Positions 54,918 through 62,685 of a DNA stretch of 64,000 nucleotides are shown piece after piece. A program made the translations under genes and the position numbers. This stretch comes from Morganella sibonii (GTDB lineage: Bacteria > Pseudomonadota > Gammaproteobacteria > Enterobacterales > Enterobacteriaceae). The notes under the pieces were generated by a model. It searched no databases. It saw only the letters and a list, made by a program, of their open reading frames with translations, and had not been told where the DNA came from. Numbering within the stretch: the first letter of the stretch is position 1; every line of letters begins with the position of its first letter. The stretch lies in assembly GCF_040560245.1 (NCBI RefSeq), contig NZ_JAKMWP010000009.1. One strand, 5' to 3'.

Positions 54918-56127
54918 TGAGGTTAACCATTTGATAAAAAAGAAATTTATTTAGCGAGCCTGAGAAATGATATGGATTATAATAAATAGTCTTATAAAAT
55001 GAGAAAAACATAAGTGATATAAGCATAGGGAATAATATAATAAATATTATTTTTTCTAACTTGACATGGTAATTCCATTTTGCAGCTATGGTTATGGATA
55101 GATATATATAAGCAAGTATGAGGGCAGGATAATAAGTTCTTTCTATTATTTTAGGAATTGGCGTCATTGTTAATGAAATTATAAATAACAGTATATACGA
55201 TGACAATATTTTTTTATTTATTAAGTATAGTTTTAGGTTTTCTATAGTTGGTTTTATGTATAAATCTATTACATATAAAAATAAAAACATTATTGTAAGT
55301 CGGGTAATAGCAATATTTCCGAAGTTTGATCCAGTCCAATTAATATAAAAATTTATTTTTGAAATAACGTAATACGGTAATATTTGTTCAATGTAATTAA
55401 GTGGTGGGAAAAAATAGATCAATAAAATCAAGAGTAATGATAATATCTTAATAAAAATAAAATTTAAATTGTTATTGAAAAATAATGGAATACATATTGA
55501 AAATATTATAAAAAAACCACTACTATGACTCAGTAATGCGATGGGGGCAGATATGGTTAGAGCCAAAACATATCGTTTGTTTACTATAAACAAAAATGTC
55601 AATATGCTATATGAAAAAGCCCAAGCTTGCCTAATATAATTACCATACAGATTCCAAAATGAAAGAGATGATATGAAAAATAGCATAAAAAATGCAAATG
55701 AATATATAGCCAACTCTGTGCTTGATATTTTTTCTATGTATGAGAATAAAAAAATAAACGGTATAAGTGAAATTAAAGATATAATAAAAAAGAATAATTT
55801 GTGTGAAGGGGAATCTAATAAATTAAAAATAGTATTCGATACATACCAATATAAAGAGTCTGTAAAACTTTCTAAAAATGGTGGGTAACTATTATTGACT
55901 ATATTGTAGTAATAATTATAGAAGTCATTTCCTGTACCACTAATTTCTTTTAGTGAAGTTAAATATGCCAGGTAAAATATACTAAAAGATATAATAAAAT
56001 AAAAATACTTTGGCTTTATCTTGATAAACGGTAATAATATTAATGAGAATATAAATGTAATATTTGGATAAAGTATGAATGCCGGTATTTGTATTGCAAA
56101 TATTAGTATATTCTTAGTTATTTTCAT
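54910..56127 (-). CDS. wzy: O-antigen polymerase Wzy (EpsG family)
   Basis: A 405-residue protein with about ten to twelve hydrophobic segments. The EpsG/Wzy phrases are DFYNYYYNI near residue 70 and NLYGNYIRQAWAFSYSILTF near residue 160. It overlaps wzx by 14 bases and GT14 by eight. It is the only polymerase candidate in the cluster; Wzy proteins vary so much that the call rests on topology, motif and position. Very A+T rich. Confidence 0.85.
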   Translation of the reverse strand: MKITKNILIFAIQIPAFILYPNITFIFSLILLPFIKIKPKYFYFIISFSIFYLAYLTSLKEISGTGNDFYNYYYNIVNNSYPPFLESFTDSLYWYVSNTIFNLLDSPSHKLFFFIISLISLIPFIFLFSYIEKISSTELAIYSFAFFMLFFISSLSFWNLYGNYIRQAWAFSYSILTFLFIVNKRYVLALTISAPIALLSHSSGFFIIFSICIPLFFNNNLNFIFIKILSLLLILLIYFFPPLNYIEQILPYYVISKINFYINWTGSNFGNIAITRLTIMFLFLYVIDLYIKPTIENLKLYLINKKILSSYILLFIISLTMTPIPKIIERTYYPALILAYIYLSITIAAKWNYHVKLEKIIFIILFPMLISLMFFSFYKTIYYNPYHFSGSLNKFLFYQMVNLNE

Positions 56128-57325
56128 GTTTTTTCTTACAAAAATTAATCATAAACAAGGATAGCATAGATATTAAAACTGTGGTTTCAGCAATAACCAA
56201 TGTTATTGCTGAGTCGACAAGTGAGTTTTCTTGAACATAAAATAATAACATTAATATGTTAGTTATTGCTCCTAATGCGATTGATATTGTAAATGTTCTA
56301 TTTGCATTATTAACCAATAAGTAATTTATCCCAAACATTCCACTTATGGTCATGGGCAATATTGAAGTGATCATTAATACAAAAAAATAATAATGATCAT
56401 TAATACTGGGGAAGTAATAAATGATTTGGCTTTTAAAAAATAATACTAAAATCATTAGTAGAGAAAATGATAATAATATAAATAGGGATATAGTATAAAG
56501 TATCTTTTTTTTGTCGATAGCGTTACACAAGTAAGGATAGATTGCTTGCTGTATAGCATAATAAAATGAGTTAATAGCTCTGATGATTTTATCAGATAAG
56601 GTATATATACCTAGTGATTTCTCTGATAGTATACTTGCGAGTAAAATTATGGTTATGTGAGACAATCCACTACTTGTAATTCGAGATAAAAATATCCACC
56701 AGCCATGCTGAAAGTGAGCTATAATATTTTTTGTGCATAAAGATTCAATGGTGATATATAATCGTTTTTTGATAAAAAACATTAATTGTATTGCAGAAAT
56801 AATATTTATAATTGCATATCCAACAAAGACTATTTCAACTGTTCGTGCTGAATTTAATGTGATAAGTAATATGATGTATATAAGAAATATAATGTTCAAA
56901 AAAAGGGTATTATAAATCAAAAAGCCCATTCTTTTCATTCCCTGAAAAACATAGATGGGAAACAATACCTGGCTAAAAAGAAATAAGGAAATACTACCAA
57001 ATAGATATTTTGATATATTATAGTAGTAGCATATTAGTATCAATATTGGTATTGAGAGAATGTAAATAATAAATTTACAAGCTAGAGTATTTGTGTATAT
57101 AGAATTAATTTTAGATTGAGATTTTGCTCTGGATAAATCACGAGATGCGCTATATTCAAACCCATAATTTATAAATATAGATAATAGTCCAGAAATAGCC
57201 AAAGTAAAATTATACCTTCCATATTGGCTTATACCTAAGAAATTGACAAGAGCAGGAATCAATAATATAGGGGATATAAATGATATGCATTTAACAGTTA
57301 TCATTGATAATATAGATTTAATCAT
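56114..57325 (-). CDS. wzx: O-antigen flippase Wzx
   Basis: A 403-residue protein with about twelve transmembrane segments of the polysaccharide transporter type: LIPALVNFLGISQYGRYNFTLAISGLLSI near the N-terminus, GWWIFLSRITSSGLSHITIILLASILS in the middle. Wzx flips Und-PP-linked O units to the periplasm. It overlaps the flanking genes on both sides. Confidence 0.88.
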   Translation of the reverse strand: MIKSILSMITVKCISFISPILLIPALVNFLGISQYGRYNFTLAISGLLSIFINYGFEYSASRDLSRAKSQSKINSIYTNTLACKFIIYILSIPILILICYYYNISKYLFGSISLFLFSQVLFPIYVFQGMKRMGFLIYNTLFLNIIFLIYIILLITLNSARTVEIVFVGYAIINIISAIQLMFFIKKRLYITIESLCTKNIIAHFQHGWWIFLSRITSSGLSHITIILLASILSEKSLGIYTLSDKIIRAINSFYYAIQQAIYPYLCNAIDKKKILYTISLFILLSFSLLMILVLFFKSQIIYYFPSINDHYYFFVLMITSILPMTISGMFGINYLLVNNANRTFTISIALGAITNILMLLFYVQENSLVDSAITLVIAETTVLISMLSLFMINFCKKKHENN

Positions 57326-58574
57326 GGATATTATTTGCTTTTTCTAAAATAGCATTTAATTGTTCATTAGATATCTTTTGGTGTGAGAATATATCAATAT
57401 CAATTAACCAGTGATTTAGATAATAATTTAATATCTTTTCATCTGAAAAATATTTATAAAAGGACTCCCCAAGAAAAATTGTTTCTTTGTTGAGTAATAT
57501 TGATTCTAAACCAACGGTTGAGTTTATTACAACTGTTTTTTGTGAATGCTTTATAAGTTCAAAGGTATTTTTATTGGAGATTTTAAATTTATATATTTTC
57601 TTTAATTCTAATATACTATCTAGAGCGTATCTATTTGTTTCTGCAGGATGTGGTTTGATGACTAATGTTAATTTTAATTCTTCGGATAATTTATTTAGAT
57701 ATTTTATTGCAGATAGGTTATCAATATTTGAATGTAATTTTATTTGCGAGTCTTCAAATACTTGGAGTGGAAATAAAATATAATTTTCGTTTTTTTCAAT
57801 TTCATCGATGTGTCCATTCCAACTTTCTATATATATCGTTTTTTTCTTTTTCTTTTTCTTGAGGTTATAGGTAAATTTATATTTTTGATATGAAGGGATA
57901 TTTAATACTATTTCTATAAGCCCACATATTCTATGTATGATCTTTTTTACTAAGTTGCGTTGAGGTGCTTGCTTTATTATATGTGTAGATAATTTATGTT
58001 TGCAATAGTCCTCTTTCCATTTCTTAAACTTTTCATTATTATAGTTTGGGAATGATATTGAATTATTTTTCAATGCCTTGTAAAAAAAAGAACTAGCGTT
58101 TGACCCTAAGCAATCGAAGAATGTTTTATTATCAATGTTGGATAACTCTGAAAATATAGTATGAATATTTGGGTGTGCTAAACTGAAGTTTTTAATTGCA
58201 ATGTCAAAGGAATGAAGACCATTACCACCAAAAATAATAGTTTTTTCTTGTGCGAGTACTTCATTATTTAAGGCATTGAGCATAGATGAATATATTTTTG
58301 CGGCCTGGTTTATGGATATAAAATCCGCAACAACATCAATAGATCTTTCTACCTTTCCTGAATCTGATTTATTTGGTTTGTGATTGCGTATTAATAATAT
58401 ACAATTCTGTTGATCGAAGTTTATCTTAAACCAATAATATTCTTCAATACTAAAGCAAAAGATAACCACATTCATGTTATTATCTTTTGCTGCTTCTGCG
58501 ATTGATAGGTATAAATTACGACGCAGTCCATCATGTAAAACTAAGATTAATTTATCGTATTGATTTATAAGCAT
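57318..58574 (-). CDS. KpsS/LipB-like capsule-type glycosyltransferase
   Basis: A 418-residue soluble protein. Its C-terminal half resembles the Capsule_synth family (KpsS/KpsC type): ILFPLQVFEDSQIKLHS, VIKPHPAETNR and VVINSTVGLESILLNKETIFLGESFY. Known members are beta-Kdo transferases or related retaining enzymes of capsule export loci. Here it lies inside an O-antigen operon between a GT2 gene and wzx, so it probably adds a sugar to the O unit, possibly Kdo. Residues around 240 hold a run of seven lysines from a GAAAAA hexamer repeat (57839-57861). Confidence 0.72.
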   Translation of the reverse strand: MLINQYDKLILVLHDGLRRNLYLSIAEAAKDNNMNVVIFCFSIEEYYWFKINFDQQNCILLIRNHKPNKSDSGKVERSIDVVADFISINQAAKIYSSMLNALNNEVLAQEKTIIFGGNGLHSFDIAIKNFSLAHPNIHTIFSELSNIDNKTFFDCLGSNASSFFYKALKNNSISFPNYNNEKFKKWKEDYCKHKLSTHIIKQAPQRNLVKKIIHRICGLIEIVLNIPSYQKYKFTYNLKKKKKKKTIYIESWNGHIDEIEKNENYILFPLQVFEDSQIKLHSNIDNLSAIKYLNKLSEELKLTLVIKPHPAETNRYALDSILELKKIYKFKISNKNTFELIKHSQKTVVINSTVGLESILLNKETIFLGESFYKYFSDEKILNYYLNHWLIDIDIFSHQKISNEQLNAILEKANNIHD

Positions 58575-59337
58575 AGCTGGCAGTGTATCGTATTATTAAG
58601 TATAGGGTGAATAAAAGGCTGCTTGATTTTTTAGGGCCTATTAATGTTTCTCTTAATAAAGAGTTAAATAGAGTAATTCTATTTTTTAATGATAGGTTAC
58701 TTCCCCTTCCTTCACCATGGATTATATAGCAACTAATGGTTTTTTTATATTTAATGCCGTTGCCATGTTGTGCAATGATTAAATAGGAAAGTATATCCTC
58801 TCCCCAGGGTAAGTTATTATTTTTGACATGTTTTAGGAAGAAGTCTTTTTTTACAAATAGACTGCTGTAGCTTGGCATACCATATTTTATAAAGTCTGTA
58901 GGTTTTTTTATAAGATAATAATCTGTATTGTTTTGTTCTCTGCTAAATATTCTATCTTTTTTCGATGTTATATCTACAGTATTATATACATAATCATGAA
59001 TTTTATTTTTTTCTAAAATAGACATAAAATCAATAAAATCATTATTATATAATATATCATCCGCGTCTAAAAAGAAGATGAATTCTGTTTCTGCCAACAT
59101 AGCTCCAATATAGCGTGCTGCTGATGGGCCAGAATTAGTAATAAGTTTATGATATATGATATTACTATCATTTATTTTTTCTATTAATATATCAGTATTA
59201 TCAGTACTGGCGTCATCAATAATGATCCATTTTATATTATGCTCTTTAAGTAAAGGGCCTAATCGAATACATTGAGCGTTTATATATTCTTTTGCATTGT
59301 AGGTCGGTGTTATGATTGTAATCATATCAATATTCAT
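58552..59337 (-). CDS. O-antigen glycosyltransferase family 2
   Basis: A 261-residue GT2 enzyme with ITIITPTYNAKEYINAQC, IIDDASTDNTD and FFLDADDILYNNDF. It is the first gene of the cluster. I start at ATG 59337 (MNIDMITII); a TTG at 59355 and ATG 59325 are alternatives, none with a clear ribosome-binding site. Its end overlaps the KpsS-like gene by 23 bases. The JUMPstart/ops element lies just upstream. Confidence 0.83.
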   Translation of the reverse strand: MNIDMITIITPTYNAKEYINAQCIRLGPLLKEHNIKWIIIDDASTDNTDILIEKINDSNIIYHKLITNSGPSAARYIGAMLAETEFIFFLDADDILYNNDFIDFMSILEKNKIHDYVYNTVDITSKKDRIFSREQNNTDYYLIKKPTDFIKYGMPSYSSLFVKKDFFLKHVKNNNLPWGEDILSYLIIAQHGNGIKYKKTISCYIIHGEGRGSNLSLKNRITLFNSLLRETLIGPKKSSSLLFTLYLIIRYTASYAYKSIR

Positions 59338-59355
59338 TATTTTGTTTGTTAACAA

Positions 59356-59396
59356 CCATAGCTACCGCACTGGGTTACCGCTCCCAGAGTGCGCTA
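59356..59396 (-). promoter_or_regulatory. JUMPstart sequence with ops element
   Basis: On the minus strand the segment reads AGCGCACTCTGGGAGC, GGTAACCCA, then GTGCGGTAGC. It follows the JUMPstart consensus found before long polysaccharide operons. The ops core GCGGTAGC (59368-59361 on minus) is exact. RfaH binds ops in paused RNA polymerase and lets it read through long, poorly translated operons. It ends about 20 bases before the first O-antigen start codon. Confidence 0.88.
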
Positions 59397-59724
59397 TTGT
59401 GAGTTTATCTTACTGATTCTATTGAGGAATCGAGTCAGTAAGAGTTGTAGTGTGTCACGGAGTACTGATTTTTCAATATGTTGGGAGGTGATTTATACCC
59501 AATCAATCAGCGCCGTTTATATTTGCTGCCAAAGGCTAGTCCGATTACCCGGGCAGGTCAAGCATGATAACACTCGCGCGTCTTTCATTAAACGAACTTT
59601 GTCCGGTTTAATCGGGGATTTTATTTCTTTAAATCTGCTGTTTTTGTGTTAGCAGCAGAAAAAGTGTTACTTTAAGCCATAGCTATGGTTTATTACTTTT
59701 TCTAATCGATATATGCATAATCAC

Positions 59725-59773
59725 AGCAGAAACATTTTATTACATCATATTGATGTAACTTGTTATTTCTGCT
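59725..59773. repeat. Double inverted repeat with a single centre
   Basis: Outer arms AGCAGAAA (59725-59732) and TTTCTGCT (59766-59773) and inner arms TTACATCA (59740-59747) and TGATGTAA (59751-59758) are all perfect and share the same centre at 59749. An unpaired 7+7 base gap separates outer and inner arms. As RNA it would fold into a long hairpin with one internal loop; as DNA it could be an operator pair. Confidence 0.65.
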
Positions 59774-59783
59774 TAAGAAAGAA

Positions 59784-59813
59784 TAGTTACCGGGGCGGGT
59801 TCCCCGGTAACTA
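59784..59813 (-). terminator. Intrinsic terminator of cpxRA
   Basis: TAGTTACCGGGG pairs perfectly with CCCCGGTAACTA. On the minus strand it is followed by TTCTTTCTT. It lies ten bases after the cpxA stop. Confidence 0.82.
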
Positions 59814-59822
59814 CAGAGCGTT

Positions 59823-61193
59823 TCAGCGCGGGTGCAGAGGCAGCCAGATTTCCAGCCTCAGTCCGCCGAGCGGGCTGTCATTGGCGGTAACTTTGCCGTT
59901 GTGCTGGCTGATTGCGGTGCTGACAATCGCAAGCCCCAGCCCGGTGCCGCCGGATTCGCGGTCGCGGGCTTCGTCAGTGCGGTAGAACGGCCGGAAGATA
60001 TGTTCGCGATCTTCCGGACTGACGCCTGGGCCGTCATCATCCACCACAATGCTGATGCCTTTGGTGTCGGCGCTGAATGCCACCTGGATGTGCTGGTTTG
60101 AGTAACGCAGCGCGTTACGGACAATGTTCTCAAATGCACTGCCGAGTGCGGACGGGTTGCAGTAAATCGTCCACGGGCCCGGCGGGGAGGTGATCTCCAG
60201 CGTTTTATGGCGCTGTTCCGCCTCAAACTTCGCATTGTCGAGAATGTCATCCCACAGCTCATTGGCCTTGATGTTCTGACGCAGCAGCTCATTTTTGTGC
60301 TGGCTGCGGGAGAGCACGAGCAGGTCGTTGATCATACCGTCCAGGCGGTGAGTTTCCGTTTCAATACGTTCCAGTTCTTTACTCTCACCATGACGGCGGC
60401 GCAGCAGTGCCGTGGCCAGCTGGAGCCGGGTGAGCGGGGTGCGCAGTTCATGGGAGATATCGGATATCAGCCGCTGCTGTGCATTGACCATGCGTTCAAG
60501 GGCGCTGATCATCTGGTTAAAGCTGTTACCCGCCGCGAGGAACTCCTGCGGGCCGGCTTCCAGTTCCGGATGCTGGCGCAAATTACCTTTGGCAACATCA
60601 TCCGCCGCGTTTTTCAGTTTTCGTGCCGGTTTTGCCAGGCTCCACGCCAGCCAGAGCAGCAGCGGGGTGCTGATCAGCATCGTGGCGGCCAGTAACAGGA
60701 ACGGGCGGTCGATCAGGAAGTTGATAAAGTCGGACTGTGCGGTGTTTGCCGGACGGATAAGGTAAAGCTGATAGCGGTCTTCGCCGTCACGAACCTCAAA
60801 CGGGCCGAGCAGCTCAATGCGGCCGTAACGTTTCTTTTTCGGGTTGTCAGTGTTATCTGACTGGCCCATAAAGTTGCGGATGACCTGGGAATCATTGCGG
60901 ATAGGCCCGATGATCCGGCCTTCGGTGGTAACAATAATCAGGCGCTTGTCCGGCGGTGTCCATTTTACCAGGGCGCGGGTCAGCCGCCGCCACCAGAGCA
61001 GGTCATTGGCCGGGTCTTGTGCGAGATCAGATTCAATATGTTGCTGCAGCATCATCCCCTGCCGGTACTCGCTCTCCTGGAGCGGCATCAGCTGCCGGGA
61101 GTCGAGTTTCGGTACCATAAGCACCAGTAACAGCACCAGTGCCAGGGTAAACCAGAAGATGGCGAAGATCCGCGCCGTCAGGCTGCTTATCAT
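59823..61193 (-). CDS. cpxA: Envelope stress sensor histidine kinase CpxA
   Basis: Inner-membrane kinase/phosphatase that reads envelope protein misfolding. The 456 residues have an N-terminal helix, a periplasmic sensor (about 30-160), a second helix, HAMP and a kinase core with the phosphorylated H248 in SDISHELRTPLTRL, and the ATP sites DDDGPGVSPEDRE and GGTGLGLAIV. H248 is at the same position as in E. coli. It overlaps cpxR by four bases. Confidence 0.97.
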   Translation of the reverse strand: MISSLTARIFAIFWFTLALVLLLVLMVPKLDSRQLMPLQESEYRQGMMLQQHIESDLAQDPANDLLWWRRLTRALVKWTPPDKRLIIVTTEGRIIGPIRNDSQVIRNFMGQSDNTDNPKKKRYGRIELLGPFEVRDGEDRYQLYLIRPANTAQSDFINFLIDRPFLLLAATMLISTPLLLWLAWSLAKPARKLKNAADDVAKGNLRQHPELEAGPQEFLAAGNSFNQMISALERMVNAQQRLISDISHELRTPLTRLQLATALLRRRHGESKELERIETETHRLDGMINDLLVLSRSQHKNELLRQNIKANELWDDILDNAKFEAEQRHKTLEITSPPGPWTIYCNPSALGSAFENIVRNALRYSNQHIQVAFSADTKGISIVVDDDGPGVSPEDREHIFRPFYRTDEARDRESGGTGLGLAIVSTAISQHNGKVTANDSPLGGLRLEIWLPLHPR

Positions 61194-61894
61194 GTTGCAG
61201 ATACCATTAAGTAACCACGGCCGCGTAAGGTTTTAAACCACGGCAGGCCGTCAGTGCGCTCCGGTAATTTACGGCGCAGGTTGGAAATGTGCATATCAAT
61301 GGCGCGGTCAAACGGGGTCAGGCGTTTGCCCAGCACTTCCTGGCTTAAGTGTTCACGGCTGACCACCTGGCCGAGATGCTGTGCCAGCAGGTAAAGCAGG
61401 GTGAACTCGGTTCCGGTCAGATCCAGTACTTCGTCACCGAAGCTGGCTTCCTGACGGCCCGGGTTAAGCTGGAGTTTATCCACCATCACCACGGAAGAGT
61501 TGCTGCCGCTGTCGCTCTGCTGCTGTTGCTCACTCCAGTTGGAGCGGCGCAGAATCGCGCGTATACGCGCCACCAGCTCGCGATCGTTAAACGGCTTAGG
61601 CAGATAGTCATCTGCACCGAGTTCGAGTCCCAGAACGCGATCGAGGTCGCTGCCGCGTGCGGTCAGCATAATCACCGGGGTCTGGTAGTTCTGGCGCAGT
61701 TCTTTCAGGGTTTCAATCCCGTTTTTGCGCGGCATCATAATGTCGAGCAATAACAAGTCTATGGAATCGTCAAGGAGGGTCAGTGCCTGCTCGCCGTCAT
61801 GTGCAATGACAACGTTGAACCCTTCCATATCGAGTAATTCTTTTAACAGCGAGGTTAATTCGCGGTCATCATCAACAAGCAGTATTTTATTCAT
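61190..61894 (-). CDS. cpxR: Envelope stress response regulator CpxR
   Basis: OmpR-type response regulator. The 234 residues have the phosphorylated D51 in LLLLDIMMPRKNG and a C-terminal winged helix (LTPFDRAIDMHISNLRRKL). It is divergent from cpxP, with the CpxR box in the 154-base gap, and is likely autoregulated by that site. Confidence 0.97.
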   Translation of the reverse strand: MNKILLVDDDRELTSLLKELLDMEGFNVVIAHDGEQALTLLDDSIDLLLLDIMMPRKNGIETLKELRQNYQTPVIMLTARGSDLDRVLGLELGADDYLPKPFNDRELVARIRAILRRSNWSEQQQQSDSGSNSSVVMVDKLQLNPGRQEASFGDEVLDLTGTEFTLLYLLAQHLGQVVSREHLSQEVLGKRLTPFDRAIDMHISNLRRKLPERTDGLPWFKTLRGRGYLMVSAT

Positions 61895-61947
61895 TATTCA
61901 CGTCCTCCACGTGCAAAATACGACAACAAACGTTTCTATTCCATGAC

Positions 61948-61962
61948 TTTACGTTCTTTTAC
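61948..61962 (-). promoter_or_regulatory. CpxR box in the cpxR-cpxP gap
   Basis: Read on the minus strand it is GTAAA-AGAAC-GTAAA, a perfect match to the CpxR consensus GTAAA-N5-GTAAA. It lies 87 bases before cpxP and 54 before cpxR. Confidence 0.9.
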
Positions 61963-62048
61963 ATGCTCTGACGCATGTTTGCAGCCGGGTGCGTATAGTT
62001 AATTCCAACGGGTCAGGTGACGCAGACTCAGAAGTTTAAGGAGTTACT

Positions 62049-62546
62049 ATGGGTAAGATAGCAACAATCACTTTAGCGTCAATGTTTGTGATGCAAAGTG
62101 CGCCCGGACTGGCGCAGGATTCGGAAAGTGATAGCTGCGTTGCCCCGGTGCAGAGTCACAGTCAGTATAAAGGTATAACGACATCAGGGGGAGATGGTTA
62201 TACCTCTATGTTGACCGGAATCCGGTTAACGGAAGAACAACGGATGCAGTTGCGGGATCTGATGCACAATTATCGTGATCAGTTACGGAATGTCCGTAAT
62301 CTCGCAGAAGATGATATCGCGCTGTATGAGCTGGTAAAGGCCGAAAAGTTTGATGAAACGGCGGTACGTAACCAGCTGGAGAAGGACATGCGCAAGCGGC
62401 TGGATTACCAGGTTGAGATGATACGGGTTCACCATCAGATGTATCAGTTACTCAACCCGGAGCAGAAAATGCAGCTGGATGCCAATTTTGAGCCGGAGAG
62501 TATCCATACTTCATCCGCCTCATCCGCGCAAAATACGCCGGAATGA
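62049..62546 (+). CDS. cpxP: Periplasmic Cpx inhibitor CpxP
   Basis: Periplasmic protein that dampens CpxA and assists misfolded proteins to DegP. The 165 residues have a signal peptide (cleavage near GLAQ-D) and the two LTxxQ-type motifs, LTEEQRMQLRDLM and LNPEQKMQL. It is divergent from cpxRA as in E. coli. Its 3' UTR carries the CpxQ sRNA. Confidence 0.95.
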   Translation: MGKIATITLASMFVMQSAPGLAQDSESDSCVAPVQSHSQYKGITTSGGDGYTSMLTGIRLTEEQRMQLRDLMHNYRDQLRNVRNLAEDDIALYELVKAEKFDETAVRNQLEKDMRKRLDYQVEMIRVHHQMYQLLNPEQKMQLDANFEPESIHTSSASSAQNTPE

Positions 62547-62573
62547 ATTTGTCAGAAGTCATTTGTAAGAAAT

Positions 62574-62626
62574 AATTTGTCAGAGTAGTGAAGTCAGTAG
62601 AGTCGTTAAGTAGCACCCAAGAAGTT
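62574..62626 (+). repeat. cpxP 3' UTR segment, copy A of a 53-base direct repeat
   Basis: 50 of 53 bases are identical to 63948-64000 at the right edge of the window (differences at 62598, 62612 and 62623). This copy lies between cpxP and CpxQ. Within the UTR, AATTTGTCAGA also occurs twice. Confidence 0.9.
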
Positions 62627-62685
62627 TTTCCTTGCCATAGACACCATCCCTGTCTTTTACAGCCCCTCTCGAGGGGCTTTTTTTT
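62626..62685 (+). ncRNA. cpxQ: CpxQ small RNA (3' UTR of cpxP) with its terminator
   Basis: CpxQ is released from the cpxP mRNA by RNase E and represses inner-membrane protein mRNAs with Hfq. The body TTTTCCTTGCCATAGACACC and following ATCCCTGTCTT match the Salmonella/E. coli CpxQ seed region as I recall it. The terminator AGCCCCTC/GAGGGGCT with eight T follows at 62661-62685; its stem differs from the enteric one, which is usual. Length about 60 bases, as expected. Confidence 0.88.

Larger units (their letters stand above)
59338..59822. other. O-antigen leader and cpxA downstream region (485 bases)
   Basis: No gene. From the O-antigen side it holds the JUMPstart/ops element (59356-59396), then about 230 bases without clear features. 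A series of dyads follows: TCTGCTG/CAGCAGA (59634-59659), the palindrome CCATAGCTATGG (59677-59688), a double dyad centred on 59749, and the cpxRA terminator (59784-59813). The promoter of the O-antigen operon should lie here. Confidence 0.6.
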
